Positions 8,193 to 15,246 of a stretch of 25,586 nt of DNA are shown here, piece by piece. Origin of the DNA: JASFQI01 sp050115555 (GTDB taxonomy: Bacteria > Desulfobacterota > DSM-4660 > Desulfatiglandales > HGW-15). Location: positions 1 through 25,586 of the forward strand of contig JASFQI010000023.1 of assembly GCA_050115555.1 (NCBI GenBank). Reading direction: 5' to 3'. The translations under genes were made by a program, and so were the position numbers. Below the pieces are notes generated by a model. The model worked only from the letters and a program-made list of their open reading frames with translations. It was not told the DNA's origin and did not search any database. Each line of letters begins with the position of its first letter. Positions within the stretch are counted from its first letter, which is position 1.

Positions 8193-8392
8193 CAAGACTC
8201 CCACTCCCACCTATACCCCCACAGTCGCTCAATTTTTTGCCGGGTCCCGGGACCTGGGAATGGTCTTCACTTTCACCAACACCAACACATCCACATTTTT
8301 TCCCCACCCTGAAGCCCGGAAACCTCCCGGAATAAGAGATCCATGTGCATGTCGTTATGAAAAGCGTTCTTAGATCTTGGTATTCGAGAGTT
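8193..8392. other. Intergenic stretch right of repeat copy 1, no gene seen
   Basis: It contains a perfect 12-bp palindrome GGTCCCGGGACC near 8244 and the string CCTGAAGCCCGGAAACCTCC near 8311. That string partly duplicates the repeat end at 8174-8192. I see no coding signal and no convincing terminator for the importer operon, which ends at 8393 on the minus strand. Confidence 0.45.
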
Positions 8393-9370
8393 TCATTCGG
8401 GATGAAAGGGCCGTCCCAGGGAAGCGGGCGGGGCGCCCGTAAAGATCCCCAGGAAACGGGCCAACGGAGACCTGGAGACAGGGGATACATCGCGGGTTTT
8501 TCTTCCTGCGGTGTTTGAGAGAACAAGGGTAAAGATCATGAGCGGGAAAGGGGCCACCTGGAAAACCTGGGCAGGAATGGATGGGAACACTCCCTGCAGG
8601 TGAATCCCCACGACCTGGAGAAAAGAGAAGAGGTAGGCGCCCAGGGCCGCCCGAACCGGATGCCAGCCGCCGAAGATCACGATGGCCAGGGCGATCCAGC
8701 CCGTGCCTTCCGCCCCCTGCGGCCGCCCCCACCCCGGCTTGGTACACAGCGCGAACGTGGCCCCTGCGAGTCCCACCAGAAGCCCACCCAGCACCGTGTA
8801 AAGCATCTGCGTCTTTCTCGGAGAGAACCCCCGCGCATAGGCCGCACCCGGGTTCTCCCCCACAGCCCGAAGGCCGAGGCCCATGGGCGTGCGGTAGAGA
8901 TACCACCACGCCAGGCCGATGGCGAGGAGACTCAGGTACACCGGGACGCTCTGACTGAAAAGGAACGGGCCGAAAAACGGGATGTCCTGCAGACCGGGTA
9001 TGGGAGAAGGGCCCGCCTGGGGTCCGTAGAGGCGGGAGTAAGGGTTGCCGAAAAAGTAGGCCAGGTCCCGGGCTGTCAGGGTGAGCACAAATCCGACGGC
9101 CACCTGGGATTGGCCCAGGTACACGCTGAACACACCCAGAAGGGCAGCAACAGCGCCCCCTGCAACCGCCCCTGCTAGAAATCCCGCAACCAGGCTGCCT
9201 GTTCGGTAGGCGGTGACGAACGCCACCATGGCGCCCAGCAGGATGGAGCCGTCCAGGGAAAGGTTGATGACGCCTGCCTTCTCGGTGATGGTTTCCCCCA
9301 CTGAGGCGAAAACAATGGGCGCGGCGCCTGCCAGGATGGATGCGAAGAGGAGAGAGAGGTCCAGACCCAT
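8393..9370 (-). CDS. BMP-type ABC importer, second permease (BPD_transp_2 family)
   Basis: A 325-residue inner-membrane permease of the nucleoside/sugar-type family that works with BMP substrate-binding proteins. GETITEKAGVINLSLDGSIL near residue 20 is the family signature, followed by about eight to ten hydrophobic segments. VGENPGAAYARGF and FGGWHPVRAALGAYLF are the usual cytoplasmic and membrane blocks. The frame is open far upstream, but the extra sequence is an antisense-like, non-membrane reading. The ATG at 9370 overlaps the stop of the first permease by one base (TGATG), which fixes the start. The last ~35 residues after LVLSNTAG are polar and not conserved. It is the last gene of the importer operon. 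Confidence 0.93.
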   Translation of the reverse strand: MGLDLSLLFASILAGAAPIVFASVGETITEKAGVINLSLDGSILLGAMVAFVTAYRTGSLVAGFLAGAVAGGAVAALLGVFSVYLGQSQVAVGFVLTLTARDLAYFFGNPYSRLYGPQAGPSPIPGLQDIPFFGPFLFSQSVPVYLSLLAIGLAWWYLYRTPMGLGLRAVGENPGAAYARGFSPRKTQMLYTVLGGLLVGLAGATFALCTKPGWGRPQGAEGTGWIALAIVIFGGWHPVRAALGAYLFSFLQVVGIHLQGVFPSIPAQVFQVAPFPLMIFTLVLSNTAGRKTRDVSPVSRSPLARFLGIFTGAPPASLGRPFHPE

Positions 9371-10419
9371 CACATCCCCCCCTTGGAGACGTCCGGTCGC
9401 CGAGTGCGCCATCCGTGGATGAAAAGCGTGGCCAGGACCAGGGTGCCCTGGATGATGCCGCTGAGCGAGGAGTCGATTTGGAGCATCATGGGGAGCTGAA
9501 TGCTCCCCACGTTCAGGCAGGCAAAGAAGATCGCAATGGCCGGGACCGGTCCCACGCGGTAACCGGCCAGCATGACCACGAGAAGGGCCAGGTAACCGTA
9601 GTTGCTCGAGATGGCCGGGATCAGCCTGTGGTAGACCCCGGTCACCTGGAAGGTTCCCGCTGCGCCGGCGAGCGCCCCTGCCAGGCCCATGGCCACCAGG
9701 GTGGCTCGATCCGGTTTCAGGCCGTGGAGGTAGGCGGCGATGCGGTTGTGGCCGATGGCCTTGAGCGCAAGGCCCAGCCGGGTCTTGCTCAGAACCCAGC
9801 CCGTGAGACCCAGGGCCCCGAGGGCCAGAATCAGACCTACCGGCGAGATACGAATTCCGGGCAGGGTAGGGAGCCACAGATCGGAATCAAAGGGCTGGGT
9901 CCCGCTCATAGAGGCGATTCCCGGCCGCCTCCAGGGGCCGAAGATGAGCCAGAGGGTGACGGCCTGGGCCACGAAGTTGAGCCCCAGCCCGGCGAAAATC
10001 TCATTCACTCCCCCACGGGTTTTGAGCAGACCGGCCAGGACGGCCCACAGGGCTCCACCGGTCAGACCGGCCAGGAAGGCGGCTCCGATCCAGAAGGACG
10101 GCACGCCGGTCCCGGCACCGAAGCGCAGCACGGCCGTAGCGCAAATGGCCCCGGCCACCACCTGTCCCTCCACGCCGATGTTCCAGAGATCGATGCGAAA
10201 TGTGAAGAGCAGACCGCAGGCACAAAGCGTTAGGGGGATCCAGGCCATGAGGACGTGGGAGAACTTGACCCACGAGCCCAGAGACCCCAGGAAGAGGTGC
10301 TTGAGCGCGTCCAGGGGGGCGGCCCCCGCTGCGAACAGGATCGCCACGGTCAGGCAGAGAACCGCCGCTGCCGTAATCACGGTCGCGGTGAGGGCATGGC
10401 GGATTCGGGATGCGTTCAT
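9370..10419 (-). CDS. BMP-type ABC importer, first permease (BPD_transp_2 family)
   Basis: A 349-residue inner-membrane permease pairing with the second permease. The signature TFRIDLWNIGVEGQVVAGAI lies near residues 72-91, and KAIGHNRIAAYLHGL matches the conserved cytoplasmic loop near 240. The first membrane helix is at about residues 11-32. This gene and the next overlap by one base, so they should be made in equal amounts. The ribosome-binding site is weak (AAGAGAT upstream of the ATG at 10419). An 82-bp gap separates it from the ATPase gene. Substrate specificity cannot be read from the permease. Confidence 0.93.
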   Translation of the reverse strand: MNASRIRHALTATVITAAAVLCLTVAILFAAGAAPLDALKHLFLGSLGSWVKFSHVLMAWIPLTLCACGLLFTFRIDLWNIGVEGQVVAGAICATAVLRFGAGTGVPSFWIGAAFLAGLTGGALWAVLAGLLKTRGGVNEIFAGLGLNFVAQAVTLWLIFGPWRRPGIASMSGTQPFDSDLWLPTLPGIRISPVGLILALGALGLTGWVLSKTRLGLALKAIGHNRIAAYLHGLKPDRATLVAMGLAGALAGAAGTFQVTGVYHRLIPAISSNYGYLALLVVMLAGYRVGPVPAIAIFFACLNVGSIQLPMMLQIDSSLSGIIQGTLVLATLFIHGWRTRRPDVSKGGM

Positions 10420-10501
10420 GGGGATCTCTTGAAAAGGCTTCGCTCAGGCGTTCCCCTTCCCGCCTCTGTCGGGACTTCGGGGAAATCTGAAAAACGGATT
10501 T

Positions 10502-11956
10502 TCATCTTCCTGCCACGGCCTGGGCCAGTTCGGCAAGGGTCGTGTCACAGGTCTGGACGTCTTTTTGAATACGGCCGTTGAAGAACACCAAAACGCGGCC
10601 GGCGACCTGGACGATTTCCTCCAGTTCCGAGGACGAGAACACGATGCAGGCGCCGCCGGCGGCATGGGCTCCAAGCTGCTCCCAGACCCAGTGAGCCGAT
10701 TCCACGTCCAGACCGCGTGTGGGCTGTTCGAGCAGGAGGAGCCGGGGCCCGGCCGGCATGAGGGACAGCAGAAGGCGTTGCTGGTTTCCTCCCGAAAGGG
10801 CGTCTACAGGGAATTCGGGCCGGCCTGCGATGCGGTACCGCTTAATGCCGTCCAGGGCTTCTATCCGAGCCCGGGCCCAGGGGATGCGAATGCCCACGGG
10901 CTCTTGCAGGGCGAAGTGCTCTGTGAGGGTGAGACCCGGGATAAGACCCTCCTCGAGCCGGGCGGCCGGAAGAAACGTGACGCCGCGATTCTGGAATGCG
11001 TGGTAGGCCTTCCCGGTCATATCCGCGTCGATCAGGCGGACGGTTCCCGTTTCCGGCTGTACGAGTCCGGCCGCGGTGCGAAGAAAAACGCTCTGTCCGC
11101 TCCCTTCGAGGCCGGCCAGCCCGACCACCTCCCCCTCCCGAAGGGAGATCGAGCAGTCCTGGAGTCCCGAGCGTCCGCCCCGTGCGGACACGTGGTCCAG
11201 CGTGACCACCGGCGCCCCCTTAGGGTTGCTTGGACAGGGGGGGGGCTTCGGGGGCGTCCCGAACATCCACTCGAGGAGGAGCGTGGTGTCAAAGGGGCTT
11301 TTCATTTCACCCGCCACCTTGCCCAGGCGAAACACCGTGGCGCTGTCGCAGAGACTTTCCACGTCCTCCAGCTTGTGGGAAACCAGCAGGATGGTCTTGC
11401 GCTGATCGGCGAGTGTGCGCAGGGCGTCGAACAGGAGCTGTTTTTGCCGGCTGGAGATGCCGGTGGTGGGCTCGTCCAGGATCAGGACCTCGACTCCCAG
11501 GGAGAGAAGGCGCAGCAGCTCCAGTTGCTGCCGCTCCCCCACGGTGAGGCTCCGGACCGGCACGGCCGGGGAAAGCTGAAACCCGAACCGGTCCGCTTCT
11601 TCCTGAAGGAGCCGGCGCTGCCGCTCCCGGTCGAACGACCTCGCCCGGGGGCCTCCGGCCATGAAGTTTTCCAGGACCGTCAGGCGGGGAAAGTCCAGGG
11701 GATCCTGGTAAAGCATCCCGATCCCCAGGTTCGTGGCCTCGGCGGGGCCGGTGAATTCGGTGGGTCGACCGTCAAGCAGGATCGTGCCGGATGTCCTGTG
11801 CAGATACCCGGACAGGACCTTCATGAGCGTGCTCTTCCCCGCCCCGTTCTCCCCGAGGATGCCGTGGATGGTCCCCTCGGCAATTTCCAGACAAATGCCG
11901 TCGTTGGCACGAACCCGCCCGAAGTGCTTGTGGATGTCTTGGAGAGTGATCCTCAT
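10502..11956 (-). CDS. BMP-type ABC importer ATPase with two nucleotide-binding domains
   Basis: Cytoplasmic motor of the importer, 484 residues with tandem ABC domains as in the YufO/RbsA group. Domain 1 has Walker A GENGAGKST near residue 35, signature LTVGERQQ and Walker B VLILDEPTTG. Domain 2 (from about residue 250) has GLEGSGQS in place of a canonical Walker A, signature LSGGNQQR and LLLLEQPTRGLD. A glutamine replacing the Walker A lysine in the second domain is usual for this family. The stretch between the second signature and Walker B looks about two residues shorter than in relatives. The ATG at 11956 has only a weak ribosome-binding site. The gene lies 194 bp after the binding-protein gene. 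Confidence 0.94.
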   Translation of the reverse strand: MRITLQDIHKHFGRVRANDGICLEIAEGTIHGILGENGAGKSTLMKVLSGYLHRTSGTILLDGRPTEFTGPAEATNLGIGMLYQDPLDFPRLTVLENFMAGGPRARSFDRERQRRLLQEEADRFGFQLSPAVPVRSLTVGERQQLELLRLLSLGVEVLILDEPTTGISSRQKQLLFDALRTLADQRKTILLVSHKLEDVESLCDSATVFRLGKVAGEMKSPFDTTLLLEWMFGTPPKPPPCPSNPKGAPVVTLDHVSARGGRSGLQDCSISLREGEVVGLAGLEGSGQSVFLRTAAGLVQPETGTVRLIDADMTGKAYHAFQNRGVTFLPAARLEEGLIPGLTLTEHFALQEPVGIRIPWARARIEALDGIKRYRIAGRPEFPVDALSGGNQQRLLLSLMPAGPRLLLLEQPTRGLDVESAHWVWEQLGAHAAGGACIVFSSSELEEIVQVAGRVLVFFNGRIQKDVQTCDTTLAELAQAVAGR

Positions 11957-12079
11957 GGGGACGCGATCCCGGCCGGCAGGGCATCTCTCCGGTTAAAGGA
12001 CGGATGGACCCGGCAGCGGCTCATGGGGTTCGTGTCGTTCCGGAATTCCCGGACACGGCGCCGACATAGCTGAATACGA

Positions 12080-12122
12080 GAGCAGGCAGCCACCGGCAGG
12101 GTACGCCGCTCGCTGCCTGCTC
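12080..12122 (-). other. Stable hairpin between importer binding-protein and ATPase genes
   Basis: An 11-bp perfect inverted repeat, GAGCAGGCAGC at 12080-12090 and GCTGCCTGCTC at 12112-12122, has a further CGGC/GCCG stem inside. No U-run follows on the minus strand, so it is not a classical intrinsic terminator. Such structures after binding-protein genes often limit readthrough or protect the upstream mRNA, giving excess binding protein. That role is inference. Confidence 0.6.
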
Positions 12123-12150
12123 CGTTGGATGTCTCCGCCTTCAGGAGGCG

Positions 12151-13335
12151 CTACTTGGTCTTGCTCTGGCCTTCCATTCCTTCCAGCAGACCCTCCATGT
12201 ACCAGATCTGCTTATCCGTGGCCTTCTCGCCGTCCTTGAGAAAAGGATTTCCGTCCTGGTAGTTCAGCGGCCCGGTAAAGAGCTGAATATTGCCCGAGGC
12301 CAACCCACCGATAAAGGCGTCCAGGGCGCTTCCAGCCTCTTCGGAAAGCGCCGGACCCGGGCGAAAGCCCACAGCCGAGGTGTCCGGATTGGTGATATCC
12401 TTCCAGTCCGGTCCGGACCAGATCCACTCCGGTTTCCAGGAACCGTCTTTGGCGGCCTGAATGAAGTGGACGTACCCCGGGCCCCAGTTGAAGTAAGGGA
12501 CTCCGAGGCAGACCGCGTCCGCGCCTGCACAGGCCCCCTCGTAGTCGTAAGGAACGGCCCAAACCTCTTTGCCTTCCTGTCGTTTCTGCCGCGCCACCAC
12601 CAGAGCCTCCGTGGTATCGATGCCCGAGACGATCACGTCGTGACCGGTGTTGATGAAGTTCTGGGCCACTTGGCTGGGGTCTGCGGTTACTCCGGGAATG
12701 TTGAACCAAAAGCCGATCCAGGTCACTTTGAATTTCAGGTCCTTGGGGTCCTTGCCCTGAACATTGACCCAGGCGTGCCGGGCGCCCAGGTAGCACGCAG
12801 TGGCCAGCCGCCGGGTTTCCTCGTTGTTCAGCGGTCCCAGGTAGGCGATTTTCCCGGTCTGCGTGGTCATGGCAGCGGCGAAACCCGCCATCATCTTGCC
12901 GTAGACCATGCGACCCATCACGTTCGACAGGTTTTTCGGGGCCTTCCCCGTGATCACATCATCCCCGGAGACGTGGAGGAAGTACGTGTCCGGGTGCTGG
13001 AGCGCGGCCTCCCGAATGCCGTCTTTCATGTCGTCCGAGTTGGCGATGACGAGCTTCGCCCCCTTGGAGACCATGTCGTCCACGAGTTGCGGAATGGTCA
13101 CTCCCTGGCGGTCCGCCGGATTGACTTTGTCGATGTAGATCATTTTCGTTCCGGGAACGTGTTCTTCCACATAGTGCCCGGCCTCGTAATGGGCCTGGCT
13201 CCAGCCCCGATCGTTGTATGGGCCCACCATGAGGAGACCGAACGTGAAATCCTCCTCCGCACCGGCGTTCGGGGTGGGGGCGAAGGAGAGGCAGAGCAGA
13301 GCGGCCATCGCGATCCAGAAACATTTCCTGAGCAT
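12151..13335 (-). CDS. BMP-family substrate-binding protein of the ABC importer
   Basis: A periplasmic binding protein of the BMP (basic membrane protein/PnrA-like) family, 394 residues. The N-terminus is a Sec signal peptide (positive start MLRK, hydrophobic core to about residue 18, likely cleavage after NAGA). The one Cys in the core does not make a good lipobox, so the protein is probably soluble. Family features are GLLMVGPYNDRGWSQAHYEA near 33-52, NVMGRMVYGKMMAGFAAAM, VIVSGIDTTEA and WAVPYDYEG. PnrA-like proteins bind nucleosides, but the ligand here is unproven. AGGAGGA lies 6 nt before the ATG at 13335. It is the first gene of the importer operon, behind a ~280-nt leader. Confidence 0.93.
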   Translation of the reverse strand: MLRKCFWIAMAALLCLSFAPTPNAGAEEDFTFGLLMVGPYNDRGWSQAHYEAGHYVEEHVPGTKMIYIDKVNPADRQGVTIPQLVDDMVSKGAKLVIANSDDMKDGIREAALQHPDTYFLHVSGDDVITGKAPKNLSNVMGRMVYGKMMAGFAAAMTTQTGKIAYLGPLNNEETRRLATACYLGARHAWVNVQGKDPKDLKFKVTWIGFWFNIPGVTADPSQVAQNFINTGHDVIVSGIDTTEALVVARQKRQEGKEVWAVPYDYEGACAGADAVCLGVPYFNWGPGYVHFIQAAKDGSWKPEWIWSGPDWKDITNPDTSAVGFRPGPALSEEAGSALDAFIGGLASGNIQLFTGPLNYQDGNPFLKDGEKATDKQIWYMEGLLEGMEGQSKTK

Positions 13336-13341
13336 AATTGT

Positions 13342-13614
13342 TCCTCCTGGGATGATTTGGACATGCCCCGCTCGCGCATTCCTCGTCCCGGTTTCTCAGG
13401 GACTTGGAGTGAGCGAGCGACATTCTTGAAACCGGAATACCTGATCCTTTTGGATTCCCCGTCCCACAGAGGCGGGACTACAGGGGAATTCAACCGATCG
13501 AAAGGACGAACTCGATTCCTTCGGGTGACGGCCCCGCCTTCACGACGAAGGAATAACCCTCGTCGGGGATTATTAAACGCTGTGTTTCGACCCGTCAGGG
13601 AGTGTCGAAGGGGT
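13342..13614 (-). promoter_or_regulatory. Hairpin-rich ~280-nt leader of the BMP importer operon
   Basis: Read on the minus strand, the leader holds successive inverted repeats. They are GTCGAA/TTCGAC (13604-13609 with 13586-13591), AATAA/TTATT (13552-13556 with 13570-13574), CGAAGGAAT/ATTCCTTCG (13546-13554 with 13515-13523), and a hairpin at 13453-13489. Closest to the gene, CCGGTTTC (13388-13395) pairs with GAAACCGG (13428-13435), and CGCTCGC (13369-13375) pairs with GCGAGCG (13413-13419). The two pairings interleave, so they form a pseudoknot or alternative states. I recognise no known riboswitch class. Insertion of dispersed palindromic repeats is an alternative. Confidence 0.5.
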
Positions 13615-13620
13615 ATGCGG

Positions 13621-13649
13621 AGCATAGGAGGAAAGACCCTGAATGTCAA
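13621..13649 (-). promoter_or_regulatory. Sigma70-type promoter of the BMP importer operon
   Basis: On the minus strand, a perfect TTGACA (plus coordinates 13644-13649) and TATGCT (13621-13626, 4 of 6 matches to TATAAT) are separated by exactly 17 bp. Transcription would start near 13614, about 280 nt before the binding-protein start codon. Confidence 0.6.
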
Positions 13650-13732
13650 GCCGCAGCGCAGATCCTGGAAGGGTTGAAAATGCTTCTTCGGCTATTTCCA
13701 GGTGCCGGGAAAGAGCGGGCATGCCCATATGA

Positions 13733-13761
13733 ACCCGGCGGGCGCAAAAAGCCCGCCGGGT
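13733..13761 (-). terminator. Strong hairpin just after gdhA
   Basis: An 11-bp perfect inverted repeat, ACCCGGCGGGC at 13733-13743 and GCCCGCCGGGT at 13751-13761, has a 7-base loop and starts 19 bp past the gdhA stop. On the minus strand only two U's follow, so termination may be imperfect. Its position and stability still suggest the gdhA transcript end. Confidence 0.6.
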
Positions 13762-13779
13762 GGGAGTGGAGAGGTGGAA

Positions 13780-15129
13780 TTAGACCAGCCCCTGGTCCAG
13801 CATGGCGTTCACGACCTGGACGAAACCGGCGATGTTTGCGCCGCTCACGTAGTTTCCGGGAACACCGTACTCCTCTGCAGCATTCAGGCACGTGTGGTGA
13901 ATGCCCTTCATGATTTCCTGGAGCCGAGCATCCACTTCATCCCGAGGCCACTTGAGACGCATGCTGTTTTGAGCCATTTCCAGGCCCGAAACCGCCACGC
14001 CCCCAGCGTTTGCGGCCTTGGCCGGCCCGTACAGGATCTTACGGTCCAGGTAGACATCTACCGCTTCCGGGGTGGAGGGCATGTTCGCTCCTTCGCAGAC
14101 CAGCGAGACGCCGTTGGAGACCAGGTTGAGGGCGTCCTTACCATTGATCTCGTTTTCCGTGGCGCAGGGAAAGGCGCAATCCGCCTTGTAGGCCCAGAGG
14201 GGGTTGTGGTCCAGGGTGGAATCGGCTTCGAGGTAGTGGGCCTGGGAGTACTTGTCCACGTACTCCCGGATGCGTCCCCGGCGAAGGTTCTTGAGGCGTT
14301 TGACGAACTCGAGCTTGGCCCCGTCGATCCCCTCCTCGTCATAGATCAGCCCGGAGGAGTCGGAAAGAGTGACGGGCTTCGCCCCCATCTCGATGAGCTT
14401 CTCCACGGTGAACTGCGCCACGTTTCCCGATCCCGACACCAGGCAGGTCTTTCCTTCCAGAGTCTCGTTTCGCGTGGCCAACATCTCCGCCGCAAAGTAC
14501 ACGCACCCGTACCCCGTGGCCTCCGGCCGGATGAGGCTTCCTCCCCAACCCAGGCTCTTCCCGGTGAGCACTCCGGTGAATTCATTCCGGAGCTTTTTGT
14601 ACATCCCGAAGAGGTACCCGATCTCCCGGGCTCCCACGCCGATATCCCCAGCGGGCACATCCGTGTTCGGTCCGATGTGGCGGAAGAGCTCTGACATGAA
14701 GCTCTGACAGAACCGCATGACTTCCTCATCGGATTTGCCCTTGGGGTCGAAATCGGAACCGCCTTTGCCCCCTCCCATGCTGAGGGTGGTGAGCGCATTT
14801 TTGAAGACCTGCTCAAAGGCCAGGAACTTCAGAATGCTCAGTGTCACGGAGGGATGGAAACGGAGCCCTCCTTTGTATGGGCCGATGGCGCTGTTCATCT
14901 CGATACGGAAACCCCGATTCACGTGGACCTGCCCCTGATCGTCGTGCCATGGCACGCGGAACAGGATGACACGCTCGGGTTCGGTGATTCTCTCGAGCAC
15001 CGCCTTCTGGCGATACTCGGGATTTCGATCGAGCACAGGCTGGACCGATTCCAGGACCTCCTGCACGGCCTGATGAAATTCCTTCTGTTCGGGATCCCTT
15101 TCCTTGATCCACTTGATCATGTCTGTCAT
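13780..15129 (-). CDS. gdhA: NADP-type glutamate dehydrogenase
   Basis: Reversibly aminates 2-oxoglutarate to glutamate; in the hexameric ~450-residue class the role is usually ammonium assimilation with NADPH. The 449 residues include the substrate-binding block SAIGPYKGGLRFHPSV and the catalytic-lysine region MGGGKGGSDFDPKGKSD, both in the first third. PAGDIGVGAREIGYLFG and the nucleotide-binding block LVSGSGNVAQFTVEKL follow near residue 230. I chose the ATG at 15129, seven codons inside the longest frame, because AGGAGG lies 6 nt upstream of it. Ammonia released by glycine cleavage and the nearby glutamate-synthase-like gene give it a nitrogen-metabolism setting. Cofactor preference is inferred from family, not from a residue test. 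Confidence 0.95.
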   Translation of the reverse strand: MTDMIKWIKERDPEQKEFHQAVQEVLESVQPVLDRNPEYRQKAVLERITEPERVILFRVPWHDDQGQVHVNRGFRIEMNSAIGPYKGGLRFHPSVTLSILKFLAFEQVFKNALTTLSMGGGKGGSDFDPKGKSDEEVMRFCQSFMSELFRHIGPNTDVPAGDIGVGAREIGYLFGMYKKLRNEFTGVLTGKSLGWGGSLIRPEATGYGCVYFAAEMLATRNETLEGKTCLVSGSGNVAQFTVEKLIEMGAKPVTLSDSSGLIYDEEGIDGAKLEFVKRLKNLRRGRIREYVDKYSQAHYLEADSTLDHNPLWAYKADCAFPCATENEINGKDALNLVSNGVSLVCEGANMPSTPEAVDVYLDRKILYGPAKAANAGGVAVSGLEMAQNSMRLKWPRDEVDARLQEIMKGIHHTCLNAAEEYGVPGNYVSGANIAGFVQVVNAMLDQGLV

Positions 15130-15246
15130 GTGCAACCTCCTGGCTGGCAAAATGAGTGGGTACCTCGAGTCATCCTGACGCCTTTGTCATCGTATCTGAG
15201 CAAAACCGGGTGCAGAAAGATTCGCTGTGGACGAAATCCCTTCCCT

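Noticed and set aside
13453..13489. Terminator for the importer leader at the GGATTCCCC hairpin
   Set aside because: On the transcribed minus strand the hairpin is followed by AAAAGG, not by U's. It is kept only as part of the structured leader.
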